Source of the DNA: Mucilaginibacter terrae
GTDB taxonomy: Bacteria > Bacteroidota > Bacteroidia > Sphingobacteriales > Sphingobacteriaceae
Length of the DNA stretch: 64,000 bases
Direction of reading: 5' to 3'
NCBI RefSeq assembly: GCF_031951985.1
Contig: NZ_JAVLVU010000001.1
Coordinates: forward strand, 1,860,001 to 1,924,000
A program made the position numbers and the translations under genes. Numbering within the stretch: the stretch's first letter is position 1; the number at the start of each line of letters is the position of its first letter. Positions 54,653 through 62,560 of this stretch are shown here, piece by piece. The notes under the pieces are model-generated. The model was not told where the DNA came from, made no database searches, and saw nothing but the letters and a program-made list of their open reading frames with translations.

Positions 54653-56470
54653 ATGATAACCAAATATATCTATATAATACTCATAACCGCTTTTGCATTT
54701 GGCACGGCCTCGGCACAAACCCAGCCGCCTGTTAAAAAGCCGGTTACCAAACCCACGCAAAAAGCACCGGTAACTAAACCGGCAGCCAAAAAACTGGGCG
54801 ATGCCGCTGCAAAAACCACAAAGCAGGATACTTCTAAAAAAGGAGGTGCAGCAGGAAATAACCAGCCGCAACAAAACGGCGGGAGTTTATCAGAAGAAAT
54901 TGTGGTAACTACCATTTACAAACCAGTTTTGGCCGATGCTGTTAAAATTCGTCGCAACCCTAATTTAGAGGAAACTACGCCTTATAAAGCACCGCTTACT
55001 TACAGCACCATTGATAAGCGACTGGAACTTAACAGCGATATACGCCAGTTAGAAGCCATGAAAATGCCCGTGGAGCGTGACTCTATACCAGCCGATAATT
55101 TTGTACGTGCCGGGTTCGGTAGTTTGCGCACCCTTTTTGGCGAAGCTTATATTAATAACGGTAAAGACCAGGCCCTGCAAACCGGTGCCCACATTAAATA
55201 CTTTGGTCAGCAAGGCAGCGATTTGCAGAAACAAAATCAAAGCAAACTTGAAGCATCAGTATTTGGCAAAAGCATTGGTGAAGAGAATACATTGACTGGT
55301 CGCATAAACTACCAGCGCCGCAACAATTACTTTTATGGGTACGATAACACACTTGCCGTACCTCCTATTGATCCAACAAAACAGCATTTTAACACTATTA
55401 GTGCCGAAGGCGAACTTAACCGCAACTACCAGGATACCGATCGTGTATTTACTTATGCAGCTAAGGTTAGCGGCTACCTGTTCAGCAATGCCTTTAAAGC
55501 CCGCGAAAATAACGTGGTATTAACCGGCTACCTCAACCAAACCATCAACCAGTTTTATGCAGGTTTGGCGGCATCAATAGATGTGGCTTCGCAAAAAGAT
55601 ATTAATTACTCTTTAAACAACAGCTTTTTGCGTGCTAACCCCTACTTAAAATTCCAGGGTAATAATTATAAAATTGATGCAGGTATCAACATTGTAAAGG
55701 AGTTTGGCGTTTCAAACCGCTTCTTTATTTTCCCGGCTGCTAAGCTGGAGTTCCAGGTGGTGCCACAGTATATACGTTTGTTTGCCGAGGCCAAGGGCGA
55801 TGTTAACCGTTCATCCCTGCGCGATTTTTCGGAAATCAACCCTTTCATCGGTCAAAACATCAACATTAAAAACTCGGTCGATAAGCTGGATATTACCATT
55901 GGCTTAAAAGGCAGGCTTTTTGCCGGCTTAGGCTTTAAAGCAGCCGTGTTCCGCAACAGTATATCAGATTTGCCTTTGTTTGTGAGCAGCATACAACCTG
56001 CCGTAGCTAACCCGGCTTACCCGGTGGGTAACAACCGCTTTAATGTAATTTATGATGCTGGCAAAGCCCGTGTAAGCGGCTTTAACGGCGAACTGGATTA
56101 CAAGGCATCTGATGATTTAAACATCTTTGGTCATGTAGAATTCCGCGATTACAAACTGGCTACCGAAGCACAGCCCTGGAACTTGCCTAAGTTTAAACTA
56201 ACCGCTGGTACGTATATTCACATTAGTGATAAAGTTGATATTAACGGCTCACTATTATTTCGTGGAAGTACTAAAGATTTGGCTACCGGCAACCAGGTGG
56301 TTGGCATAAAATCATTTGCCGATTTAAGCGGTGGGGTAAATTATCGAGCTACCAAACAAATTTCAGTTTTTGTACAAGCCAATAATATTTTAAATACCAA
56401 TTATCAAACCTGGTTATATTACCCCAACTACTCATTTAACATATTTGGGGGCGTAGGCTATAGTTTTTAA
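54653..56470 (+). CDS. Outer-membrane beta-barrel protein of a TonB-linked module
   Basis: 605 aa. A signal peptide (IYIILITAFAFGTASAQ) leads into a Pro/Lys/Ala/Gln-rich linker of about 60 residues (PPVKKPVTKPTQKAPVTKP), then EEIVVTTIYKPVLADAVK, which resembles a TonB box. The remainder is beta-barrel sequence ending in GGVGYSF. It has no classical plug domain or carboxypeptidase-like N-terminal domain. Genes for TPR, HU/SPOR, ExbB, ExbD and TonB proteins follow or precede it in the same direction. I use the ATG at 54653; an in-frame TTG two codons earlier is possible. Confidence 0.82.
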   Translation: MITKYIYIILITAFAFGTASAQTQPPVKKPVTKPTQKAPVTKPAAKKLGDAAAKTTKQDTSKKGGAAGNNQPQQNGGSLSEEIVVTTIYKPVLADAVKIRRNPNLEETTPYKAPLTYSTIDKRLELNSDIRQLEAMKMPVERDSIPADNFVRAGFGSLRTLFGEAYINNGKDQALQTGAHIKYFGQQGSDLQKQNQSKLEASVFGKSIGEENTLTGRINYQRRNNYFYGYDNTLAVPPIDPTKQHFNTISAEGELNRNYQDTDRVFTYAAKVSGYLFSNAFKARENNVVLTGYLNQTINQFYAGLAASIDVASQKDINYSLNNSFLRANPYLKFQGNNYKIDAGINIVKEFGVSNRFFIFPAAKLEFQVVPQYIRLFAEAKGDVNRSSLRDFSEINPFIGQNINIKNSVDKLDITIGLKGRLFAGLGFKAAVFRNSISDLPLFVSSIQPAVANPAYPVGNNRFNVIYDAGKARVSGFNGELDYKASDDLNIFGHVEFRDYKLATEAQPWNLPKFKLTAGTYIHISDKVDINGSLLFRGSTKDLATGNQVVGIKSFADLSGGVNYRATKQISVFVQANNILNTNYQTWLYYPNYSFNIFGGVGYSF

Positions 56471-56471
56471 T

Positions 56472-56479
56472 TATATTTG
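56472..56479 (+). promoter_or_regulatory. Candidate -7 element of the HU/SPOR gene
   Basis: TATATTTG matches TAnnTTTG, one base after the upstream stop codon and 32 bp before the HU/SPOR ATG. It may give the energiser genes an internal promoter. Confidence 0.4.
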
Positions 56480-56511
56480 CCACTACTGGGTTTAAATATT
56501 GGTTAGTAAAA

Positions 56512-57930
56512 ATGGATTTATCGGTTTATATTTCAGAACTGCTTAACGAGCATGGCACCATAAGCATACCGCAAATAGGCGTGTTTAAGCAGGTTCGTAA
56601 AAGAGGTTATTATAATACTGATGAGGGGAAACTATACCCCCCCTATTTTGAAACTGCTTTTGAACAGCAACCGGTAAACGATGATACGCTGCTCCGTTAC
56701 CTCATTGAAAAAAGCAAGGTATCGGCATCATCGGCTAAGTTCTTTTTAGACCGTTACGTACAAAATATCGTACAACAGGCCGAAATTGGCGAAGCAATGA
56801 TCGGTAACCTCGGATGGTTATCAAAAGAAGTTGATACCATCACCTTCAGGCCCGCAGCTAATATAAATGCAGGTTCAGCTGTATTTGGTTTCTCGCCTGT
56901 AAGTGTTAGCAAAGAACTTCCTCAAACCAAAGAAGAAGTTGAAGAAGCATTGGCACTTGCGGCTCAGGATAACACACCTGAAACACTTCAGCACACGCCT
57001 ATTGAGCCTAAAACTTTTTCAGTTGAGAAAGAGCTTGTTGAAGCGCCTGCTCCACAACCATTAGAACAAGACACTACTCAGCCTACGGTAAAAGTAACCG
57101 CTACTGAACAACACGTTACTGCAGAACCTGATGCCGCAAAAACTTATTCAATAGAAAAAGAGCTACCTGCTACTCCACAAGTATCTGTAAAAGAGGAAGA
57201 CGTAGTTATTGCGCCAAAAGCCAAGCCAACAATTTCACCTTTGGTGAGGCAACATAAACCGGCAGAAAAGCCCAAACAGCCCATAATAGAAGACATTGCT
57301 GTACCTGTTCCACCTGCAGCACCTGTTACATCGGTTGAGCCTACAGTTACCGAAGAGTATAGCCAGCCTGCAAAACCTTTTTATTTACGTCCTTTGTTTT
57401 ATGCAGTAGCCATATTTGTTATTTTGGCTTGCGGTGCAATTTATATGCTTATAAACGCATCGGGCGATACCCGTAATTCGCAGCAACCATCAACAGCCGG
57501 ACCAGTTGCAAAATCAAACCCAAGCACCGATTCGGTAGTGGTTAAAAATACTGCGCCTGATACGGTTGTGATCAAATCTCCTGCTCCTACCGATACTACC
57601 ATTCGTAACACGGCACTGCCCGAGTCGACCGAGTTTGCGCCTGAGGTTGAAACACCAATCAGTGCGGCTACCCCAATAGTAAATTCTAATAACTATAAAT
57701 TTGTATTAATTGGCGGATCGTACGGTACTTACGAACAAGCCATGGCTGCCAGTAACCGTTATAAAGCTGTTGGCATTAGCGCATCGCCGTTTGAAAATGC
57801 ACGCAAACTGTATAAAGTAGCGTTAGGTTATTATAAAACCTATGCCGAAGGCCAGCAGGCTAAACAAGATTTTGTAAAGCAAGGCAAAGTGCTTAGCTGG
57901 AAATTATACGTTGAAACTCTTAGAAAGTAA
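56512..57930 (+). CDS. HU (CCDC81-type)/SPOR domain membrane protein
   Basis: 472 aa inner-membrane protein. Residues about 1-75 form an HU-CCDC81-like domain (YISELLNEHGTISIPQIGVF) followed by a region resembling the second HU-like repeat (to about 130). Residues 150-285 are Glu/Pro/Lys-rich and disordered. One helix at about 289-311 (FYAVAIFVILACGAIYMLI) crosses the membrane. The periplasmic end is a SPOR domain (about 396-472: FVLIGGSYGTYEQAMAAS), which binds denuded peptidoglycan glycan. An HU-type DNA-binding-like domain in the cytoplasm joined to a wall-binding domain is notable. It sits immediately before ExbB. Confidence 0.88.
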   Translation: MDLSVYISELLNEHGTISIPQIGVFKQVRKRGYYNTDEGKLYPPYFETAFEQQPVNDDTLLRYLIEKSKVSASSAKFFLDRYVQNIVQQAEIGEAMIGNLGWLSKEVDTITFRPAANINAGSAVFGFSPVSVSKELPQTKEEVEEALALAAQDNTPETLQHTPIEPKTFSVEKELVEAPAPQPLEQDTTQPTVKVTATEQHVTAEPDAAKTYSIEKELPATPQVSVKEEDVVIAPKAKPTISPLVRQHKPAEKPKQPIIEDIAVPVPPAAPVTSVEPTVTEEYSQPAKPFYLRPLFYAVAIFVILACGAIYMLINASGDTRNSQQPSTAGPVAKSNPSTDSVVVKNTAPDTVVIKSPAPTDTTIRNTALPESTEFAPEVETPISAATPIVNSNNYKFVLIGGSYGTYEQAMAASNRYKAVGISASPFENARKLYKVALGYYKTYAEGQQAKQDFVKQGKVLSWKLYVETLRK

Positions 57931-57935
57931 TTATA

Positions 57936-58652
57936 ATGATGCTATTAACGCAGGTGACCGACACTGCCCAAAAAGTAATTGATACCGTAAACCGGGCCAT
58001 TCAGCCGGTAACCACTCCCGCCGTTCCTGTTGATGATTTGCGCTTTGGCGACCTTTTGATTAAAGGTGGCTGGGTAATGATCCCCATCGGTATACTGGCC
58101 GTATTAGGTTTGGTTATCTTCTTCGAACGCTTTTTTACCATCCGCAAGGCATCAAAAGATGAATCGGAACTAATGCGCCAGATCAAGAGCAGTATTACTG
58201 CCGGCAAACTTGATTCGGCCGTAGCCGTGGCACGTAATAGCAATTCGCCGCTGGGTCGTATGTTACAAAAAGGCTTGCTGCGTATTGGCCGCCCAATTAA
58301 AGACATTGAAGGCGCCATTGAAAACGTGGGCAAACTCGAGGTATCAAAATTGGAAAAGAACATTGGCATATTGGGCATTGTTGCCGGTATTGCGCCCATG
58401 TTTGGCTTCTTAGGTACTATTTCCGGTGTAATTAAAATCTTTTACGATATATCAAAAACCAACAATTACAGCATGGATGTAATATCAGGCGGTTTATATC
58501 AAAAAATGATCACTTCGGCAGCTGGTTTAACGGTTGGTATTATTGCCTATGTTTGCTACCACATTTTAAACATGATGGTTGACAAGGTTATCCTGAAACT
58601 GGAAACTGATGCCATCGAATTTATTGACCTGTTAGAGGAGCCAAGCCGATGA
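57936..58652 (+). CDS. exbB: ExbB/TolQ/MotA proton-channel protein
   Basis: 238 aa. Three membrane helices; the conserved GIVAGIAPMFGFLGTISGVI stretch before TM3 and AAGLTVGIIAYVCYHIL are the MotA/TolQ/ExbB signature. It forms the proton channel with ExbD and supplies energy to TonB. Gap to the HU/SPOR gene is 5 bp; it overlaps the ExbD gene by 4 bp (ATGA). N-terminal residues before TM1 are a short Pro-rich periplasmic segment. Confidence 0.94.
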   Translation: MMLLTQVTDTAQKVIDTVNRAIQPVTTPAVPVDDLRFGDLLIKGGWVMIPIGILAVLGLVIFFERFFTIRKASKDESELMRQIKSSITAGKLDSAVAVARNSNSPLGRMLQKGLLRIGRPIKDIEGAIENVGKLEVSKLEKNIGILGIVAGIAPMFGFLGTISGVIKIFYDISKTNNYSMDVISGGLYQKMITSAAGLTVGIIAYVCYHILNMMVDKVILKLETDAIEFIDLLEEPSR

Positions 58653-59047
58653 ACCTGAGAAAAAGACATAAAAGCGCATCGGCCGAAGTGCATACCTCAG
58701 CCATGAATGATATTATGTTCTTTTTGTTGCTGTTTTTCCTTATTGCATCAACTTTAACAAACCCCAATGTTATCAAGTTGTCTTTGCCTAAAGCGGCAGC
58801 CGGAAAAACACTTTCTAAAAGAACAATAAACGTTTCGATAACCAACGATTTTAAATATTATATAGATAAAACACCGGTAGCAGTGGAAAACTTACAAAGT
58901 GCATTGTCGGTATATAAAAAGCCGGACACAGATCTGACTATTGTTTTAAATACAGACTCCAAAGTAATTGTGCAGGATGCCGTGAACGTTTTAGATGTGG
59001 CCCAAAAATTGAATATAAAAGTAGTACTGGCTACCCAGCCCAAGTAA
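58649..59047 (+). CDS. exbD: ExbD/TolR biopolymer transport protein
   Basis: 132 aa. One membrane helix (about 22-38) with the functional Asp in MNDIMFFLLLFFLIASTL, then the periplasmic ExbD/TolR domain. Matches the Bacteroidota ExbD pattern of Asn-Asp near the helix start. It partners ExbB upstream and the TonB-like protein 5 bp downstream. Confidence 0.94.
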   Translation: MNLRKRHKSASAEVHTSAMNDIMFFLLLFFLIASTLTNPNVIKLSLPKAAAGKTLSKRTINVSITNDFKYYIDKTPVAVENLQSALSVYKKPDTDLTIVLNTDSKVIVQDAVNVLDVAQKLNIKVVLATQPK

Positions 59048-59052
59048 TTGAC

Positions 59053-59874
59053 ATGGTAGATCATCGTAAGGAAGAGAATAATTACCCTAAAGCCTTTTTG
59101 GCAACCAGCGTAATACTGGCTATGCTAATAGGCTTAAGCTATTTTATTGTCTTTCAGCGTCCGCCTAAAGAAGATGATGGCACTGGTGGTATACTGGTAA
59201 ACTACGGTACGGTTGATGAAGGCATGGGCGATGATTATATGAGCACCGAAGAACCATCGGTTGCCGAACAAGCCAATAACCAACGACCGGACAAAGCAAC
59301 CCCGGTTCCGCCAACCGAGCAAGTTAATGCCACCGATGATGCCAGCAAGCCTGTAGTTACCCAAAATACAGAAGATGCCCCCGAAGTAAGCAGCAGCAAT
59401 AAACCCTCGCAAGCGGTAGCTACCCAGCAGCCCGTTAAAGAAACGCCCAAACCAACGGTTAACCAAAATGCCCTGTACAAAGGCAAAACCAACAACGGCA
59501 CAGGCGAAGGCGATGGCACCGGTTCAACACCGGGCAACCAGGGCAAAACTACCGGTACTACACTCACCAATAACTACAATGGTACAGGCTCGGGCAATGG
59601 CGGGAACCTTACCAATATGCCTCAGCGCAACTTTGTGAGCAAACCGGCCGTAACCGATGATGGTCGTCACACCGGCAAAGTAGTGGTTGACCTGAGGGTT
59701 GACAAGGACGGCAACGTAACCTACGCACGCGGCGGCGCCCGTGGCACTACTATTACCGACCAAAACCTTATTGATAAGTGCGAAGAAGCCGTAAAACGCT
59801 CACGCCTCAATTCCCTCGAAAATGCCCCTGATATGCAGCAGGGAACAGTAGTTTTTGTGTTTAGGGTGCAGTAA
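59053..59874 (+). CDS. TonB-like energy transducer
   Basis: 273 aa. A single N-terminal helix (about 15-34: AFLATSVILAMLIGLSYFIV), a long Pro/Thr/Gln/Gly-rich periplasmic spacer (for example GTGEGDGTGSTPGNQGKTTG) and a C-terminal TonB-like region (TGKVVVDLRVDKDGNVTYAR, ending VVFVFRVQ). The C-terminal block is shorter and lacks the typical WxPG of TonB_C, so it may be a TolA/TonB hybrid; function as transducer is supported by the neighbours. Last gene of the module. Confidence 0.85.
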   Translation: MVDHRKEENNYPKAFLATSVILAMLIGLSYFIVFQRPPKEDDGTGGILVNYGTVDEGMGDDYMSTEEPSVAEQANNQRPDKATPVPPTEQVNATDDASKPVVTQNTEDAPEVSSSNKPSQAVATQQPVKETPKPTVNQNALYKGKTNNGTGEGDGTGSTPGNQGKTTGTTLTNNYNGTGSGNGGNLTNMPQRNFVSKPAVTDDGRHTGKVVVDLRVDKDGNVTYARGGARGTTITDQNLIDKCEEAVKRSRLNSLENAPDMQQGTVVFVFRVQ

Positions 59875-59990
59875 AATAGTTAGTAGTTAATGGTGAATAG
59901 TAAGTTATGGTAGGAATTAAACTTTCCTGCTTTTTAGTTTAGCAAGCATTATATTTTTAGGGTTATAGTTGATAGTTTTGCTATCATAAA
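59875..59990. other. Short intergenic stretch with degenerate repeat strings
   Basis: TTAGTAGTTAATGGTGAATAG near 59880 is like simple dispersed repeats next to the other palindromes. No gene or clear promoter is seen. Confidence 0.4.
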
Positions 59991-60088
59991 ATATGTCATT
60001 GCGAGGAACGATAGCGACGTGGCAATCTCCTTGCACTTCAACCTTGCATAAGGAGATTGCTACGCTATCGCTCCTCGCAATGACATAT
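59991..60088. repeat. Imperfect inverted repeat (family A copy 2)
   Basis: The left arm 59991-60032 and right arm 60050-60088 pair over about 36 bases with one substitution and a 3-base asymmetry (ACGTGG opposite TAG). It shares TGTCATTGCGAGG and the tail AATGACATATTCTTTTT with 48273-48355, so both are the same dispersed family. It lies between the TonB module and folC. Confidence 0.88.
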
Positions 60089-60122
60089 TCTTTTTGGCTT
60101 CAACAGTGAACCATCACTTAAA

Positions 60123-61433
60123 ATGAACTATAACGAAACCCTCACCTACTTATACACTCAGCTACCCATGTTTACACGTGTGGGTGCATCGGCTTTTAAA
60201 AAGGACTTAACGAATACGATCGCCCTTTGTGAGAGGCTCGACAATCCGCAGCATAAGTTTAAAAGCATACACATAGGCGGTACTAATGGCAAGGGGTCAA
60301 CCTCACACATGCTTGCAGCCGTGTTGCAAACTGCAGGGTATAAAACAGGCTTGTACACTTCGCCGCACCTCAAAGATTTCAGGGAGCGTGTACGCATTAA
60401 TGGCGAAATGATAAGTGAGGACGAAGTGGTTGATTTTGTAGCTCAACATAAAGCCGACTTTGAAGAAATTGAACCCTCGTTTTTTGAGATGACGGTTGCT
60501 TTGGCTTTTGACGTTTTTGCGAGGCATAAGGTTGATATTGCCATTATTGAAGTTGGGCTGGGCGGCCGGTTAGATTCTACCAACGTTATAACGCCTTTAC
60601 TTTCCATCATCACCAATATAGGCTGGGACCACATGAATATGCTGGGCAATACACTGCCACAAATTGCTACCGAAAAGGCTGGCATTATCAAACCCGGCAT
60701 ACCCGTTATTGTGGGCGAATATCAGCCTGAGGTAGCCGACGTGTTTATGCAAAAAGCGAAGGATGAGGATTCAGAATTGAAATTTGCCTCTGAGCGATGG
60801 GTGGTAGAGAGTCAGTATTCAAGAGTCGGGAGTCAAGACAAAGCTCAACTTATTTCAATAACAGTAACTTCTACCCACAACCCACAACTCACAACTCACA
60901 ACTTAACACTCGACCTTACCGGAACTTATCAGCTTAAAAACGTCAGCAACGTGCTTTCAGCGGTGGAGGAACTGCGTAAACAAGGCTTTATAATTACCGA
61001 TGAGCATGTTACCGAAGGATTAGCACATGTTAAAGAACTAACCGGTTTACAAGGCCGCTGGCACACACTAAGCACCAGCCCGCTTACCATATGCGATACG
61101 GGCCACAACCCCGATGGTATTGCCGAGGTGTTAAAAAACATTGCATCGGTTAAATATGAGCATCTGCACTTTGTAATAGGCATGGTGAATGATAAAGACA
61201 TTACCAAAGTGCTCAACATGCTACCAAAAGATGCTACCTACTATTTTTGCAAACCCGATATTCCAAGAGGCCTTGAGGCTTTGTTATTAAAAGAGCAGGC
61301 CGAAGCCACTGGTCTGCATGGCCAAATATATTCATCGGTTCCCGAAGCCCTGAAAGCCGCGCAGCAGACAGCTACTCAAAAAGATTTAGTATTTGCAGGC
61401 GGCAGTACCTTTGTAGTGGCCGAAATAGTTTGA
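60123..61433 (+). CDS. folC: Bifunctional folylpolyglutamate synthase/dihydrofolate synthase
   Basis: 436 aa Mur-ligase-fold enzyme adding glutamate to folates. P-loop GGTNGKGSTSHMLAAVL near residue 45, LYTSPHLKDFRERVRINGE, and LTGLQGRWHTL with CDTGHNPDG are all conserved. Residues about 229-261 (QYSRVGSQDKAQ, TVTSTHNPQLTTHN) are encoded by repeat-like DNA of the kind seen in intergenic gaps, and read in frame without stops. This lies at a variable surface region before LTLDLTGTYQLKNV. The gene is flanked by repeats on both sides. Confidence 0.94.
   Translation: MNYNETLTYLYTQLPMFTRVGASAFKKDLTNTIALCERLDNPQHKFKSIHIGGTNGKGSTSHMLAAVLQTAGYKTGLYTSPHLKDFRERVRINGEMISEDEVVDFVAQHKADFEEIEPSFFEMTVALAFDVFARHKVDIAIIEVGLGGRLDSTNVITPLLSIITNIGWDHMNMLGNTLPQIATEKAGIIKPGIPVIVGEYQPEVADVFMQKAKDEDSELKFASERWVVESQYSRVGSQDKAQLISITVTSTHNPQLTTHNLTLDLTGTYQLKNVSNVLSAVEELRKQGFIITDEHVTEGLAHVKELTGLQGRWHTLSTSPLTICDTGHNPDGIAEVLKNIASVKYEHLHFVIGMVNDKDITKVLNMLPKDATYYFCKPDIPRGLEALLLKEQAEATGLHGQIYSSVPEALKAAQQTATQKDLVFAGGSTFVVAEIV
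60807..60904. repeat. Dispersed-repeat-like DNA inside folC
   Basis: Left part: GAGAGTCAG...AAGAGTCGGGAGTCAAGAC; right part: CCCACAACCCACAACTCACA with further ACTCACAAC units. These AGTCAAGA and CACAACTCACAAC strings resemble the dispersed intergenic repeats and look unlike the surrounding folC coding DNA. The frame stays open. Confidence 0.65.
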
Positions 61434-61446
61434 TATATTTGGAAAG

Positions 61447-61539
61447 GTTCATGGATGATGGTTCATGGTTCATAGTAGCTGTCATATTTGAAAACATGCG
61501 GCGAAATTTATATGAACTATGAGCCATGAACTATGAACC
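61447..61539. repeat. Inverted repeats of TTCATGGTTCATAGT type
   Basis: Left strings GTTCATGG and GGTTCATGGTTCATAGT face ATGAACTATGAGCCATGAAC and TATGAACC on the right, in inverted orientation, between folC and the reductase gene. An ATG at 61526 in this repeat is not taken as the gene start. Confidence 0.75.
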
Positions 61540-61561
61540 AATAATCAACCAAAAATCACCA

Positions 61562-62560
61562 ATGACCTACCTTCCTTCTCCTCAACGTTACCATGACATG
61601 CCTTACCGCCGTTGCGGCAAGAGCGGCATTTTGTTGCCTGCTTTGTCGCTGGGCTTGTGGCACAACTTTGGCGGTGTGGATGTATTTGAAAACTACCGCA
61701 GCATTTTGCGTCTGGCGTTTGATAGCGGCATTACTCACTTCGATTTAGCCAATAACTACGGTCCGCCTTATGGCTCAGCCGAAGAAAACTTTGGGCACCT
61801 GCTTAAAAAAGATTTTACTGCTCACCGCGATGAACTGATTATTTCGAGCAAGGCCGGATACGATATGTGGCCGGGGCCATATGGTAACTGGGGTTCTAAG
61901 AAGTATTTGGTAGCCAGTTTAGACCAAAGCCTTAAGCGCATGGGATTGGATTATGTAGACATTTACTACCACCATCGCCCCGATCCTGAAACTCCGCTTG
62001 AAGAGACTATGGCAGCGCTGGATTTAATTGTTCGCCAGGGAAAAGCCCTGTACGTGGGCATATCAAACTACCGGGCCGATGATGCCCACAAAGCCATAGG
62101 CATACTTAAAAAACTGGGCACCCCCTGCTTAATCCATCAGCCCAAATACTCGATGTTTGAGCGTTGGGTTGAAGGCGGCTTGCTGGATGTATTAGAGCAG
62201 GAGGGCGTGGGTTGTATACCGTTTTCGCCGCTGGCACAGGGTATGTTAACCAATAAATACCTCAATGGTGTTCCACAGGATTCGAGGGCGGCAAAATCAA
62301 GCGGGCACCTGCAAACAGGGCAAATAACCGACGACAAAATAGAGCAAATACGCAAGCTTAATGATATTGCCCTGGGCCGTAACCAAACCCTGGCTCAAAT
62401 GGCCCTCGCCTGGTTAATGAAAGATGCGCGGGTAACATCGGTGCTCATAGGTGCCAGCAAACCCGAACAACTGGCAGATTCATTGAAATGCCTGCAAAAC
62501 ACAGCCTTTAGCACCGAAGAACTAAACCAAATAGAAACTATACTACATAACCAACCGTAA
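61562..62560 (+). CDS. Aldo/keto reductase (L-glyceraldehyde 3-phosphate reductase-like)
   Basis: 332 aa NAD(P)H-dependent reductase. The catalytic Asp/Tyr lie in HFDLANNYGPPYGSAE, Lys in IISSKAGYDMWPGPYG, and His in IYYHHRPDPETPLEE. The family and GPPYGSAEENFG match YghZ/Kv-beta-type aldo/keto reductases, which reduce L-glyceraldehyde 3-phosphate or methylglyoxal. The start at 61562 begins the fold; the ATG at 61526 is in repeat DNA. It overlaps the next gene by one base (TAATG). Confidence 0.93.
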   Translation: MTYLPSPQRYHDMPYRRCGKSGILLPALSLGLWHNFGGVDVFENYRSILRLAFDSGITHFDLANNYGPPYGSAEENFGHLLKKDFTAHRDELIISSKAGYDMWPGPYGNWGSKKYLVASLDQSLKRMGLDYVDIYYHHRPDPETPLEETMAALDLIVRQGKALYVGISNYRADDAHKAIGILKKLGTPCLIHQPKYSMFERWVEGGLLDVLEQEGVGCIPFSPLAQGMLTNKYLNGVPQDSRAAKSSGHLQTGQITDDKIEQIRKLNDIALGRNQTLAQMALAWLMKDARVTSVLIGASKPEQLADSLKCLQNTAFSTEELNQIETILHNQP

